A DNA stretch of 64,000 nucleotides from Acidothermus sp. (GCA_023512015.1 JAIMAI010000002.1:62001-126000); one strand, 5' to 3'. Counted from the first letter of the stretch, positions 37,050-46,245 are shown. Translations and numbers: made by a program. Notes: generated from the letters alone by a model not told the origin.

Positions 37050-39110
37050 TCACGCGTCGATACGGCTGCGGTCGAGCAGCTCCGCCCCGGCGGTGATGAA
37101 TTCTCGGCGCGGCGCTACCTCGCCTCCCATGAGCAGCGTGAAGATTTCTTCGGCGTGCGCGGCGTCGCCCAGGGTAATGCGCCGTAGCGTGCGTTTCGCG
37201 GGATCCATGGTGGTCTCCGCGAGCTGGTCGGCGTCCATTTCGCCGAGGCCCTTGTACCGTTGCGGCGTCTTGTACCGCACGCCGTCGCGGTCGAGCCGGG
37301 TGAGCAGCTCCCGCATTTGCGCGTCGGAGTAGGTGTACACGGGTTCGCGGCGCCCGACGATTTCGATGCGGTGCAAAGGTGGGACGGCGGCAAAAACGCG
37401 CCCCGCAGCGAGCAGGGGTCGCATGTAGCGGTAGAAGAGGGTGAGCAGCAGGCACCGGATGTGGGCGCCGTCGACGTCCGCGTCGGTCATGATGATGACC
37501 TTGCCGTAGCGGACCGCCTCCAGATCGAAACTGCGGCCCGAACCAGCCCCGATCACTTGGATGATGGCGGCACATTCGGCGTTGCCGAGCATCTCGGCCA
37601 GCCCGGCCTTCTCCACGTTGAGAATTTTTCCGCGGATCGGCAGCAGGGCTTGGAATTCCGCATTGCGGGCCAATTTCGCCGTGCCGAGCGCCGAATCTCC
37701 TTCCACGATGAACAATTCGGTACGCTCGGGATCGTTGAGGCGGCAGTCGGCGAGTTTTGCCGGAAGCGACGCCTGCTCGACTGCGAGTTTGCGGCGCTGC
37801 GCTTCGCGATGGGCTTTCGCGGCGAGTCTCGATTTCGTGGCAGTCGCGATTTTCTCCAGGACCGCCCGGCCCGCCTGTTTCTCCCCACGCCGAGGGTGGG
37901 TGAAGAACCGCCGCAGTTCACGACTCACGACGTCGGAGACGATTTTCGTGGCCGCGGGCGTCCCCAGCACTTCCTTGGTCTGCCCTTCGAATTGCGGCTC
38001 GGGGACCCGGACGGCGACCACTGCGGTCAGCCCCTCGAAGACGTCCTCCTTGGAGACCTGCTCGTCCTTGAGGAGGCGCGCCGCTCGGGCCTGCTCGGCG
38101 CACACTTTCACCAGCGCGCGTTCGAATCCCGCGACGTGGGTTCCTCCTTTAGGAGTGGCGACGACGTTGACGAAAGAACGGACGACAGTGTCGTAGCCGG
38201 CGTCCCACCGCAATGCGACGTCGACGGCCATCTCCCGGATCACCTCCGTCGGGGTGAGATGCCCGGCGGCGTCCAGCACGGGGACGGTTTCGCTGAACTC
38301 CCCCGATCCGGTCAAATGCAGCGTCCCGCTGATCGATTCTTTTCCCGCGAGATGCTCGACGAAATCGACGACTCCGCCTTGGAAGTGGAAGCTCTCCTCC
38401 TCGTCGCAGCGTTCGTCGGTCACCGTGATACGCAGCCCGGGGACGAGGAACGCGGTCTGGCGGGCCCGCTCGACGAGGGCGGACCAATCGAGGGCGGCGT
38501 CCTTGGTGAAGATTTGTCGGTCGGGCCAGAACCGCACCCGGGTCCCGGTGACCCGCTTGGCGATGCGGCGCACCTTGGTCAGGCCGGAGGTTCTCCGGAA
38601 TTTCGCGGTGGGCCCGTCTCCGTCGAACCGGCCCGCCACACCGCGGGCGAAGCTGGCCGCCCACGTGGCGCCGTCGCGGTCGACTTCGACGTCCAACCGC
38701 GCGGCCAGCGCTGCGACGACACTCGCCCCGACACCGTGCAGACCGCCTGAGGCGCGGTACGCCCCGCCGCCGAACTTGCCGCCCGCATGCAGCTTGGTGA
38801 AGACCACCTCCACCCCGGAGATTCCGGTCTTTGGCTCCACGTCCACCGGGATCCCCCGACCGTCGTCGCGTACCTCGATCGAGGAGTCGGCGTGCACGAT
38901 GACCTGGATGGTGCGAGCCGCCCCGACGAGGGCTTCGTCGACCGCGTTGTCGAGGAGCTCCCACACGCAGTGGGCAAGCCCTCGCGAATCGGTCGACCCG
39001 ATGTACATCCCGGGCCGTTTGCGGACGGCTTCGAGGCCCTCGAGGACCAGCAGGTGACGGGCGGTGTAGTCGTTGGACTCGGAGGGAAGGGCGCTAAGCG
39101 GTGCGGTCAT
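37050..39110 (-). CDS. parE: DNA topoisomerase (ATP-hydrolysing) subunit B, ParE type
   Basis: 686 aa. GHKL ATPase domain: NAVDEALVG, VRDDGRGIPVD and the ATP-lid GGLHGVGASVVAAL; transducer domain about 230-400; TOPRIM domain with FIVEGDSALGTAK and MTDADVDGAHIRCLLLTLFYR; C-terminal tail YKGLGEMDADQLAETTMDP. Pairs with the ParC-type subunit above rather than with a gyrA. ATG 39110 follows GAGGAGACG. Divergent from the DUF7455 gene, as in Streptomyces next to the principal sigma factor gene. Confidence 0.94.
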   Translation of the reverse strand: MTAPLSALPSESNDYTARHLLVLEGLEAVRKRPGMYIGSTDSRGLAHCVWELLDNAVDEALVGAARTIQVIVHADSSIEVRDDGRGIPVDVEPKTGISGVEVVFTKLHAGGKFGGGAYRASGGLHGVGASVVAALAARLDVEVDRDGATWAASFARGVAGRFDGDGPTAKFRRTSGLTKVRRIAKRVTGTRVRFWPDRQIFTKDAALDWSALVERARQTAFLVPGLRITVTDERCDEEESFHFQGGVVDFVEHLAGKESISGTLHLTGSGEFSETVPVLDAAGHLTPTEVIREMAVDVALRWDAGYDTVVRSFVNVVATPKGGTHVAGFERALVKVCAEQARAARLLKDEQVSKEDVFEGLTAVVAVRVPEPQFEGQTKEVLGTPAATKIVSDVVSRELRRFFTHPRRGEKQAGRAVLEKIATATKSRLAAKAHREAQRRKLAVEQASLPAKLADCRLNDPERTELFIVEGDSALGTAKLARNAEFQALLPIRGKILNVEKAGLAEMLGNAECAAIIQVIGAGSGRSFDLEAVRYGKVIIMTDADVDGAHIRCLLLTLFYRYMRPLLAAGRVFAAVPPLHRIEIVGRREPVYTYSDAQMRELLTRLDRDGVRYKTPQRYKGLGEMDADQLAETTMDPAKRTLRRITLGDAAHAEEIFTLLMGGEVAPRREFITAGAELLDRSRIDA

Positions 39111-39328
39111 CGTCTCCTCTTCGGGACTCGCCGGCGGCGCAAGGTTACCGGAGCGCAGCGGCCCCAGGACGGCGGCCACGCCGCAAGCGCTCGGTGCGAA
39201 CGGCGGACAGCTTCCGGCGTCCGCTCACCGCGAACGCCGGAGCGGCGGGGAAGGATCTGTCACCCGGTCGTGGTTGGATCGAGTGTCGGATGGCTATCAG
39301 ACGATGAGCAGAGGCCGATGAGGGGGAC

Positions 39329-39562
39329 GTGAAGGTGACTCAGGCACTGGCGACCGAACCGCTGACCGCTGCCGACCGCTGCGACCGTTGCGGGGCGCGT
39401 GCCTACGTGCGTGCGATCTTCCCTTCCGGGAGCTGCCTGCTGTTCTGTGCCCACCACGCCCGCCAGCACGCGGACGCTCTGCGATCAGCCGCCGTCGAGG
39501 TGCACGACGAGACCCACCTCTTGGATGACGTCTCCCCCACCGCCCCAGACGAGGAGCGCTGA
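39329..39562 (+). CDS. DUF7455-type small protein
   Basis: 77 aa from GTG 39329 (GAGGGGGAC upstream). The pattern TAADRCDRCGARAYVRA then CLLFCAHHARQHADAL is a CxxC ... CxxH small zinc-binding element; the family sits beside the principal sigma factor gene in actinobacteria. Codons from 39461 to the stop are duplicated, out of context, at 41582-41683. Function unknown. Confidence 0.85.
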   Translation: MKVTQALATEPLTAADRCDRCGARAYVRAIFPSGSCLLFCAHHARQHADALRSAAVEVHDETHLLDDVSPTAPDEER

Positions 39563-39692
39563 GGCGCTGACGAAACTCGATCCCGGACGGCGGTGACGGA
39601 CTTCCCGCAGGCGAGAGCCACGCTACCCCGGGTTTTCGATCATCTGCCGTGGTTCGCTGTCAGTTCTGTTCCACGGTGATGACGTCGAGGTA
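39461..39692. repeat. 232-bp direct repeat, left copy
   Basis: Covers the DUF7455 3' end, the spacer and the lipoprotein 3' tail. The right copy is 41582-41813 (constant offset of 2121). The first 20 bp and the tail are a few percent diverged. Together the pair brackets the inserted second copy of the secreted-protein locus. Confidence 0.9.
39660..39692 (-). pseudogene. Remnant of the lipoprotein gene 3' end (copy 2)
   Basis: Minus strand reads YLDVITVEQN and stop, matching the end of the lipoprotein at 41781; a base change follows (TAAAA in place of TAGAA on the plus strand). No upstream lipoprotein codons remain. Confidence 0.8.
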
Positions 39693-39732
39693 AAAAGGCC
39701 AAATCGATCTTTATAACGGGTGAGCAGCGGGC

Positions 39733-40887
39733 TCACGAAATCTGCCGCTGCTGGCTCCATGCCCTCACGAAAGCGCGTCGTTTCTCCCACTCCTGTTTGG
39801 CTTGCGAGGCGACTTGGGCTGCGATGTCAGGCTCTCGAACTCCAGCACCGCTGCAGCGGAGAAGCTCGCCGGTCTTTGCATTCGCCTCGACCAGTTGGAC
39901 GAGGAGTGCGTAGCGCTCGTCATCGTGGGGCCCCCGCACGATGAGGGTGAGGAGCTCCACCAGCTCGGTGCGGTGCGCACCGACGCGTTGCCATTTCAGC
40001 GCGCCCACGGCGGTCTGGACGAGGCCCAGCCAGGCTTCGGCCTGGCGTGTTCCGACTCCGCTAGCTTTGCGCAGTGCAGCGATGCTCTCACGAAAGGCCG
40101 TCACGGCCGCCTCGGCCGCACGTTTGCTGCGACCCGTGTCCGGGGCATTCCCCCGGACACGGCCCTCCCGGCCACGGGCCGCAGCTATTTCGAGAAATGC
40201 CTCCACCGCCGTGACGGCTTCTGTGAGATCGGAACCCGAGTTCATGCCGCGACTCCCGAGGCTAGGAGATGAACGACGCATCCGTCGGTCCGTGGACGTG
40301 CAGGTGACGCCGTACCCGAGTGTGGCTGTCAGGTAAGCACCACCGTAGACCTCACCGTATCCGGTCCAGACGTCCCAGTCGTGACCCCAGTGCGTGCGCA
40401 TAGCGAGGGTGCCGCTGTGGTAATCGGTGAAGACGTCGTCGCTCCAGTCATTGATTGCATAAGCATTCGCGGTGTACGCGACGGCTGCTGACTTGAGGTC
40501 GAAGCCATAGTAGATGAGGGCCCCGCCACCATTGTCGAGGTTGTAGATGTAGTAGCTGGACGTGCCGCAGTTGCCGGGGACGGTATTGTCTGGTTCCACG
40601 CCCGAGCCGGTGCGGGCGCTACTGGTCGATGACCCGAGCGAGTACCGCAGCGTGCTCCCGTCAGGCAGCATCAAAACAAGATTTTTTCCGTTTCGTTGGT
40701 ACTTCACATGGTGCACTCTCGCAACAGCCGGGTCGAACCCCGTCGCCTGCATGGCAACGGTGTTGGCGACCGTTCCATGGTCCATCTTCCAGTGTGGAAC
40801 ACCGGTATCGGCGACTCCCGTGTTGTCCACACCAGTCCCGGACCCGGCGGCCCACGCAGGAACCGCGTCGATGACACTCACACACAC
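39733..40887 (-). CDS. Composite ORF: secreted domain plus helical domain (copy 2), signal peptide out of frame
   Basis: 384 codons, the twin of the ORF at 32870-34024; the proteins differ only at about three residues near the C-terminus (QAKQEW for QARQEW, AFVRAW for AFVKAW). The signal peptide lies at 40891-40960 and is displaced by the same (TG)6 tract. The internal ATG of the helical part is at 40245. Near-identity points to a recent duplication or ongoing gene conversion. Confidence 0.65.
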   Translation of the reverse strand: MCVSVIDAVPAWAAGSGTGVDNTGVADTGVPHWKMDHGTVANTVAMQATGFDPAVARVHHVKYQRNGKNLVLMLPDGSTLRYSLGSSTSSARTGSGVEPDNTVPGNCGTSSYYIYNLDNGGGALIYYGFDLKSAAVAYTANAYAINDWSDDVFTDYHSGTLAMRTHWGHDWDVWTGYGEVYGGAYLTATLGYGVTCTSTDRRMRRSSPSLGSRGMNSGSDLTEAVTAVEAFLEIAAARGREGRVRGNAPDTGRSKRAAEAAVTAFRESIAALRKASGVGTRQAEAWLGLVQTAVGALKWQRVGAHRTELVELLTLIVRGPHDDERYALLVQLVEANAKTGELLRCSGAGVREPDIAAQVASQAKQEWEKRRAFVRAWSQQRQIS

Positions 40888-40890
40888 ACA
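40879..40890 (-). repeat. (TG)6 dinucleotide tract in the signal peptide (copy 2)
   Basis: Identical to the tract at 34016-34027, also six units, so both copies are in the same non-secreting register in this assembly. Confidence 0.85.
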
Positions 40891-41015
40891 AGGAAATCGC
40901 CGCCGCAGCCACTGCCCGTCGCGATAACCCCCGGCGCTCCCCGCGAATCCCCATCCTCATCCTCCCCGCGAGATAGTCCTTGACCCGACAGGAGTGTACG
41001 GATCATTGATGATGG

Positions 41016-41044
41016 AGCATAGCGACAGTAGACACTCCCGTCAA
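41016..41044 (-). promoter_or_regulatory. Sigma-A type promoter (copy 2)
   Basis: TTGACG (41039-41044), 17 bp, TATGCT (41016-41021) on the minus strand, identical to copy 1. Confidence 0.8.
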
Positions 41045-41240
41045 GCACCGGCAGTCATCGGGCAACCCCGTCCACAGCCCCACGGACATCGCCACGCACG
41101 TACCGGCGGACGGATCGGAAATAGTCGCCCCAACGCTCGGCCCCTGCTCCCCTCGCACCTCCGAACTACCCAGGTCGAACAACCCCGGCCGTACGGTAGT
41201 GAACTACGGTTAACCACCGGATAGGAAAGCGAGGACTGCC

Positions 41241-41717
41241 ATGCGCTACGACGCTCTGCTCGCGGAAACCATCACGATCCACGGCCACGGATCCGACGCC
41301 ATCGAGGCGTATTCCGCGCGCCCCCTCCAACCAGGACCCCTGGGGGGCGTCGTCGTGATCCACCACATGCCCGGATACGACCGCGCGACCAAGGAAATCA
41401 CCCGCCGCTTCGCCGAAGCAGGGTTCAACGCGGTCTGCCCCAACCTTTACAGCCGAGAGGCACCGGGCGCCTCGCCGGACGACGCGGCAGCCATCGCCCG
41501 AGCCCGCGGCGGCGTCCCCGACGACCGGCTAGTCGGAGACGTCGCCGGCGCGGCGAGCTACCTGCGAGGCCTTCCGAACTCCGCCAGCATGCGGCTGCAT
41601 TGCGATCAGCCGCCGTCGAGGTGCACGACGAGACCCACCTCTTGGATGACGTCTCACCCACCGCCCCAGACGAGGAGCGCTGAGGCGCTGACGAAACTCG
41701 ATCCCGGACGGCGGTGA
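41241..41717 (+). pseudogene. Truncated dienelactone hydrolase, fused out of frame to DUF7455 tail DNA
   Basis: The first 114 codons equal those of the intact gene at 34378 (a few silent changes, e.g. in Arg-Glu and Leu-Val codons). After ...SYLRGLPNS the frame passes into a foreign 44-residue tail encoded by the DUF7455 repeat read in another frame. The nucleophile Cys, Asp and His are all missing, so it cannot be an active hydrolase. The start codon and ribosome-binding site are intact, so a short protein may still be made. Confidence 0.9.
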
Positions 41718-41813
41718 AGGACTTCCCGCAGGCGAGAGCCACGCTACCCCGGGTTTTGGATCACCTGCCGTGGTTTGGTGTCAGTTCTGTTCCACGGTGA
41801 TGACGTCGAGGTA
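41582..41813. repeat. 232-bp direct repeat, right copy
   Basis: Right copy of 39461-39692. Its end is the authentic 3' end of the lipoprotein gene, so this is probably the ancestral junction between DUF7455 and that gene, now separated from the rest of DUF7455. Confidence 0.9.
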
Positions 41814-43085
41814 GAACGGGCCTGCCCGTTCGGTCTGATCGGATATGTCGTTGGTGGAAGCAAGGACGAGCTGGTTGCCGTTGGCGTCCATACCCCCCGG
41901 AACACGCAGATAATGCCCGGCCGAGTCGCTGAAGGCCGTTACTGGATCTCCCACCACCGCCCCGCCGGTCGACGAGAGCGCGAGAGGACTCACCATCGTG
42001 TGGGAGGCCCCCTGATCCCACCAGGCCACGAAATCGGTACCCGGCACGCTGTGGGGCACGTCCAGACCCCCCGCGAACTGGACGGGCCGGGCTGGCCCAC
42101 AACCCGGAGGAATCCGCAGCACGAACCCCGTGCTCGGCTGACCTGAGCGGGGCACCAGAAAACTGAACCACCCGTTACGGGCCCGCCCCGGAGCAACCGC
42201 CCCAAGATGCGAGATCACCGTCGCCGGCCCCCCACCCACCGGCATCTCCACTATCTCCGCATCCCCGCCGGGAATCTTCTTGTCCATCGACCGAACGAAG
42301 ACCACACACCCATTGGTGATATCCGGCGGACCGTAATACGTATCGGAATACAAGACACGATCCTGCCCCTTCTCCACGTCGTACACGTGCAAATCCACCA
42401 CCGGCGGCGCAGGCGTCGGACCGGTCGGCCGCGGCGAAACCGGAAGACCTCCTCCCGGAGTGTGGAACTGCGACCACACCACGAAACCAGAATCCGCATA
42501 CGGCATCGGCATGTAAACCTCGTCCTCCGGCACCCCATGCGACGACGCGATGACCCGGTCCTGCCCGGTCCGGATATCGGTCAGGTGCAACTCCCACGGC
42601 ACTCTTGGCGGACCATCGCCAAGGTAGTCGTGCATGTCCGTCCACGCCACGAAATGCGACGCTCCAACGAGCCAATCGATTCCCCCATACCGGTACCTAC
42701 TGTGCCCGATCGTCGATACCTTGCCGGTCTCCAAATCGAGAACCTCGACCGCAAGCGGGGTCTGGCGGTTGGAGGTCCGCTCCAGCCGCGCGAACGCGAC
42801 GTAATGAGACCACGCGCTCACATTCATGGGATTGTGAGACCCGAGGTTGTAGCGGCGCTCGGAGAGCACCACGTGCGGCCTGCTCCCCCCTGAGGACGGC
42901 GTCGGCGCCCCCGTCGCCGAAGGAGAACGCCCCGGAGTCGCCACCCCCGACCCTCCCCGGGAAACCATCGGCGAGGTCCCCGGAGCAGACGACGACGGCG
43001 ACCCGTGAGACCCCGTACAGGAACTCATCAACCCGAGCGCACACGCCACCGCTACGACCCGGCCCCACCACGCGAAAACAGGCAT
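41781..43085 (-). CDS. Lipoprotein with beta-propeller-like repeats
   Basis: 434 aa from ATG 43085 (AGAGGGG upstream). Signal peptide with hydrophobic VVAVACALGL and a lipobox-like MSSC, then a Ser/Pro/Thr-rich linker. Repeated units each with an aromatic strand follow: WSHYVAFARLERT, GASHFVAWTDMHD, DSGFVVWSQFHT, NGCVVFVRSMD, GTDFVAWWDQGA, about six blades as in TolB/PD40-type propellers. Probably anchored outside the membrane; ligand unknown. Its promoter and last codons are shared with the secreted-protein loci. Confidence 0.85.
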   Translation of the reverse strand: MPVFAWWGRVVAVACALGLMSSCTGSHGSPSSSAPGTSPMVSRGGSGVATPGRSPSATGAPTPSSGGSRPHVVLSERRYNLGSHNPMNVSAWSHYVAFARLERTSNRQTPLAVEVLDLETGKVSTIGHSRYRYGGIDWLVGASHFVAWTDMHDYLGDGPPRVPWELHLTDIRTGQDRVIASSHGVPEDEVYMPMPYADSGFVVWSQFHTPGGGLPVSPRPTGPTPAPPVVDLHVYDVEKGQDRVLYSDTYYGPPDITNGCVVFVRSMDKKIPGGDAEIVEMPVGGGPATVISHLGAVAPGRARNGWFSFLVPRSGQPSTGFVLRIPPGCGPARPVQFAGGLDVPHSVPGTDFVAWWDQGASHTMVSPLALSSTGGAVVGDPVTAFSDSAGHYLRVPGGMDANGNQLVLASTNDISDQTERAGPFYLDVITVEQN

Positions 43086-43163
43086 CACGACGACCCCTCT
43101 GTCAAGAGACGCTCCGACCCACGATCTTCGATTCGCCGCAACCGTACGGATCATTGACGATGG

Positions 43164-43192
43164 AGCCTACCGGCGGCCCATACTCCCGTCAA
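43164..43192 (-). promoter_or_regulatory. Promoter of the lipoprotein gene, homologous to the secreted-protein promoter
   Basis: Minus strand: TTGACG (43187-43192), 17 bp, TAGGCT (43164-43169), followed by CCATCGTCAATGATCCGTAC. About 58 bp (43143-43200) align to 34132-34191. Confidence 0.75.
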
Positions 43193-43244
43193 GCAGTAGA
43201 CGCGCGGAGAAGGTGCGTGGTTGACCGTGCTATTCGAGACCGTG

Positions 43245-44603
43245 CTATTCGAGATAGTCGCGGAGGACCTGCGAGCGGGACGGGTGACGCAATTTCGACA
43301 TGGTCTTGGACTCGATCTGGCGGATCCGCTCCCGGGTCACCCCGTAGACCCGGCCGATCTCGTCGAGAGTCTTCGGCTGGCCGTCGGTGAGCCCGAAACG
43401 CATCGAGACCACACCGGCCTCCCGCTCCGAAAGCGTCTGCAGGACGGCGTGAAGCTGCTCTTGCAGCAGCGTGAAGGACACCGCGTCCGACGGGACGATG
43501 GCTTCGGAGTCCTCGATGAGGTCACCGAATTCGCTGTCCCCATCCTCCCCGAGCGGGGTGTGCAGACTGATCGGCTCGCGCCCGTATTTCTGGACCTCGA
43601 TGACTTTCTCGGGGGTCATGTCCAGCTCGGCGGCGAGCTCTTCGGGAGTAGGTTCCCGGCCGAGGTCCTGCAGCATCTGCCGCTGCACCCGGGCAAGTTT
43701 GTTGATGACCTCGACCATGTGCACCGGGATACGGATCGTACGCGCCTGATCGGCCATGGCGCGTGTGATGGCCTGCCGGATCCACCACGTCGCATAGGTG
43801 GAGAACTTGTATCCCTTGGTGTAGTCGAATTTCTCCACCGCGCGGATGAGGCCGAGATTTCCCTCTTGGATGAGGTCCAGGAAAAGCATCCCACGACCCG
43901 TGTAACGCTTCGCCAGCGAGACGACCAACCGTAAATTGGCTTCCAGCAGATGGTTCTTCGCCCGCCTGCCGTCTTCTGCTATCCACTCCAGCTCTTTGCG
44001 GAGCGTTGGCGAGAGCTCCTCCCCCGAATTCAACTTCTCTTCGGCGAACAGCCCGGCCTCGATTCGCTTGGCCAACTCCACTTCCTGCTCGGCGTTGAGC
44101 AGTGGTACCTTCCCGATCTGTTTCAGGTAATCCTTGACCGGGTCGGCGGTCGCACCGGCCGTCGTGAGCTGCGCCTGCGGTTCGGCGTCGTCCAACAGCA
44201 GTTCGTCGTCGAGAACGGCGGCCGCCTCGTCCTCGGCGACGTCGATCTCCTCGGCCTCACCGAGATCGACGTCCAGATCGACATCGGATAGATCGATTTC
44301 GACATCGTCGACGAAGGGCTCGATGTCGAGATCTGCGTCGAGGTCGGGTTCCGTCGGCTCCGGCTCCCCCGCCCCCGTCTTGGACGCCGATTTGGAAGGC
44401 TTGCGGCCGTTGGAAGCCTTCGCGGCGCGCCGCGCGGACGTCCGCCCCCCACGTGACCGCGTCTTGCTCGCGGGCGGGTCGTCGGCCCCCGGGCCATCGG
44501 CTACGGGAGGAGGTTCGGGTGCCGACTCCTGCGCGATGGGGCCAGGATCGGCAGCGGGGTCGGGGTCATCAGATGCTCTGCGATCAACCTCACGCGCTAC
44601 CAC
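43245..44603 (-). CDS. rpoD: Principal RNA polymerase sigma factor (SigA/HrdB type)
   Basis: Primary sigma-70. 452 aa from GTG 44603, which has AAGGTGG 5 nt upstream; longer readings exist. The N-terminal 180 residues are acidic and low-complexity (long Asp/Glu/Leu stretches), typical for actinobacteria. Region 1.2 [16 protein letters not shown]; region 2 [40 protein letters not shown] and [18 protein letters not shown]; region 3 [16 protein letters not shown]; region 4 [20 protein letters not shown]. Follows the DUF7455 gene in the conserved order, with the lipoprotein between them. Confidence 0.96.
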   Translation of the reverse strand: MVAREVDRRASDDPDPAADPGPIAQESAPEPPPVADGPGADDPPASKTRSRGGRTSARRAAKASNGRKPSKSASKTGAGEPEPTEPDLDADLDIEPFVDDVEIDLSDVDLDVDLGEAEEIDVAEDEAAAVLDDELLLDDAEPQAQLTTAGATADPVKDYLKQIGKVPLLNAEQEVELAKRIEAGLFAEEKLNSGEELSPTLRKELEWIAEDGRRAKNHLLEANLRLVVSLAKRYTGRGMLFLDLIQEGNLGLIRAVEKFDYTKGYKFSTYATWWIRQAITRAMADQARTIRIPVHMVEVINKLARVQRQMLQDLGREPTPEELAAELDMTPEKVIEVQKYGREPISLHTPLGEDGDSEFGDLIEDSEAIVPSDAVSFTLLQEQLHAVLQTLSEREAGVVSMRFGLTDGQPKTLDEIGRVYGVTRERIRQIESKTMSKLRHPSRSQVLRDYLE

Positions 44604-44919
44604 TTGAGCCACCTTCGACGTGTCGTGCAGGAATGACCATCGCACCACGCAAACACCTCGCGGATTCCCTCCGAACCGCCCGGGCGTCGAACGGGCGGGA
44701 CGCCGGTGCCCTCCATTCTGACACCGCGGCCACGAGGTCGTCCGTCTCGTCGCCGACCATCCATTGTGCACCGGTGCCCCGGGGACGGCGGATCATGGCG
44801 AGGTTGCGCGCCCTGCGGCCGCCCGGGCGGGACGAGAGTCTGCGCCGCGGGGGTTGACGTTCGCGGGAAACCCAGCCGACCGGGTGTCGCTGATTCGTGC
44901 TACCGGCGGCGGTGGCCGG
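44604..44919. other. Intergenic region upstream of rpoD
   Basis: 316 bp, GC-rich, no convincing gene. A weak -35-like TTGACC (minus strand, 44918-44923) lies 15 bp from a TAGCAC, too short a spacer to be trusted. The rpoD promoter should be here, but I cannot place it. No obvious terminator follows the upstream gene either. Confidence 0.5.
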
Positions 44920-46245
44920 TCAACGCGAGGCGCAGCTCCCCGTGCTCGACGGAAGCGCCGAGGGATCATCGCGGAGCCGAAACACGATCGTCTCGGATTC
45001 CCCGAAGCGGTAGGGGGCGGTCTCCGCCACGAATCGGCGCCAGCGCGGATTCGGAGAATCCGCTAAACCCTCCAAATGGCGCACGTACCCGGCGACCTCG
45101 TGGTTGCGCACGACGCTGCGCTCGTTGTCGAAATAGCGGTAGACGACTTGTGCGGATCCCGGCCCCGGGCCCTGCAGCCCGTCGAGGTGAACGACGACGT
45201 CGGCGTCGTTTTCCACACTGAAGACGGTCGTGCCCGCGAGGGCTGATGTGCCGCTGATCGGGGAACCTGCCGCCAGCACGTGCGTCACGCGCACCCGTCC
45301 GCCGTTGAAGCGCCGATCGGCCGCCAGGTCAGCGGCGACGATTCCGCCTTCCGAATGACCCACCAGCAACACCGGGGCACCCTGCGGCACCCCCAGCCGG
45401 TCCAAGGCCTGCACAACGCATCGGGTGTAGGACGACGAACCGGTTTCCAGACTGCGAACAGCGTCTGGCAAATCTTGCGGTGTGGGGGTGGGTCCGAAGG
45501 CGCGCATTCCCGGGAGATAGACGACGTACCGGGCTGCGCCGTCCGGGCTACGGACTCTTTGCACGGCAAGGACGGCGTCGGAATAGCCTTCGAGTTCTCC
45601 GACGCGACGCAGCATTTCGGCGGGAGTAGCCGGCGGGGTAGCCCCCCACGGCGGAACATCGACACACCGTTGCACTGCGCCCGGCCCGTCCGGGAGAAGC
45701 TTCGCTTCGCTGCGCAAGGGTAAACCGAAGATCGGATCCACCCGAGCCGGACGTCGGGCGGAAATGTCGGTGCGAAATCGCGCGGAGGGTGCCACCAGGC
45801 CGAGAACGTCTTCCAGGTGGGCCGCGACGATACCGACACGCGCTTCGACCGCCCGCCCGATCGCGTGCGGGTTGACACGACGCCAGATCGCGCGCGGATC
45901 GATGCGGTGCCAGATCGCGCGCGGATCGAAAAAGTAAGAAGGCAGCAGATCGCGCAGCTCGATGTCGGGAAGAAAGTCGGCGAGTTCCTCCCGCGCGACG
46001 ACGGCGCGCAGGGCCGCGGCATCGGCGGTGAGCGTGGCCGCCAGCCGGGCGAGCCTGCCACCTGCCCTGGTGAGGGTCGCCTCCACCCGCGCGGCTCCCC
46101 AGGGATCGAACGGCGCAGCGGCGACGATCGCAGGGTCGGCGGCCGTCACCGCGAGACCCACGACCTGCTCCCCAAGCGACCACGCTGCGGTGCTCCACAC
46201 CGCGGCGAGGCGGCGCATCTCGTCGTAATCAACCTGTATTCGCAT
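44920..46245 (-). CDS. WXG100-like N-terminal domain fused to alpha/beta hydrolase
   Basis: 441 aa from ATG 46245 (GGGAG 6 nt upstream). The first 90 residues are a helical hairpin (VDYDEMRRLAAVWSTAAWSL) like ESX-type or cell-wall-associated WXG proteins. The C-terminal half (about 230-420) is an alpha/beta hydrolase with nucleophile elbow VLLVGHSEGGIVAADLA and a putative acid in FSVENDADVVVH. No signal peptide. It is preceded by a small WXG-like gene, so the two may be exported or act as a complex. Substrate unknown. Confidence 0.8.
   Translation of the reverse strand: MRIQVDYDEMRRLAAVWSTAAWSLGEQVVGLAVTAADPAIVAAAPFDPWGAARVEATLTRAGGRLARLAATLTADAAALRAVVAREELADFLPDIELRDLLPSYFFDPRAIWHRIDPRAIWRRVNPHAIGRAVEARVGIVAAHLEDVLGLVAPSARFRTDISARRPARVDPIFGLPLRSEAKLLPDGPGAVQRCVDVPPWGATPPATPAEMLRRVGELEGYSDAVLAVQRVRSPDGAARYVVYLPGMRAFGPTPTPQDLPDAVRSLETGSSSYTRCVVQALDRLGVPQGAPVLLVGHSEGGIVAADLAADRRFNGGRVRVTHVLAAGSPISGTSALAGTTVFSVENDADVVVHLDGLQGPGPGSAQVVYRYFDNERSVVRNHEVAGYVRHLEGLADSPNPRWRRFVAETAPYRFGESETIVFRLRDDPSALPSSTGSCASR

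Larger units (their letters stand above)
39630..41582. repeat. Long duplicated segment, copy 2 (1.95 kb)
   Basis: Second copy of 32768-34719 in the same orientation, offset 6863 over nearly all its length. The right end is sharp: after CCGAACTCC the sequence switches to GCCAGCATG of the DUF7455 repeat, with a short microhomology (CC or CCGCC). The left end merges into the lipoprotein tail shared by both loci. Confidence 0.95.

Noticed and set aside
37050-39110. Annotation as gyrB
   Set aside because: It lies beside the DUF7455/rpoD locus and pairs with a subunit A that lacks the GyrA box, so the topoisomerase IV-like ParE label fits better.
32768-41813. Insertion sequence or transposon as cause of the duplication
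   Set aside because: No transposase, terminal inverted repeat or short target-site duplication was found; the junctions fit recombination at shared tail DNA and microhomology.
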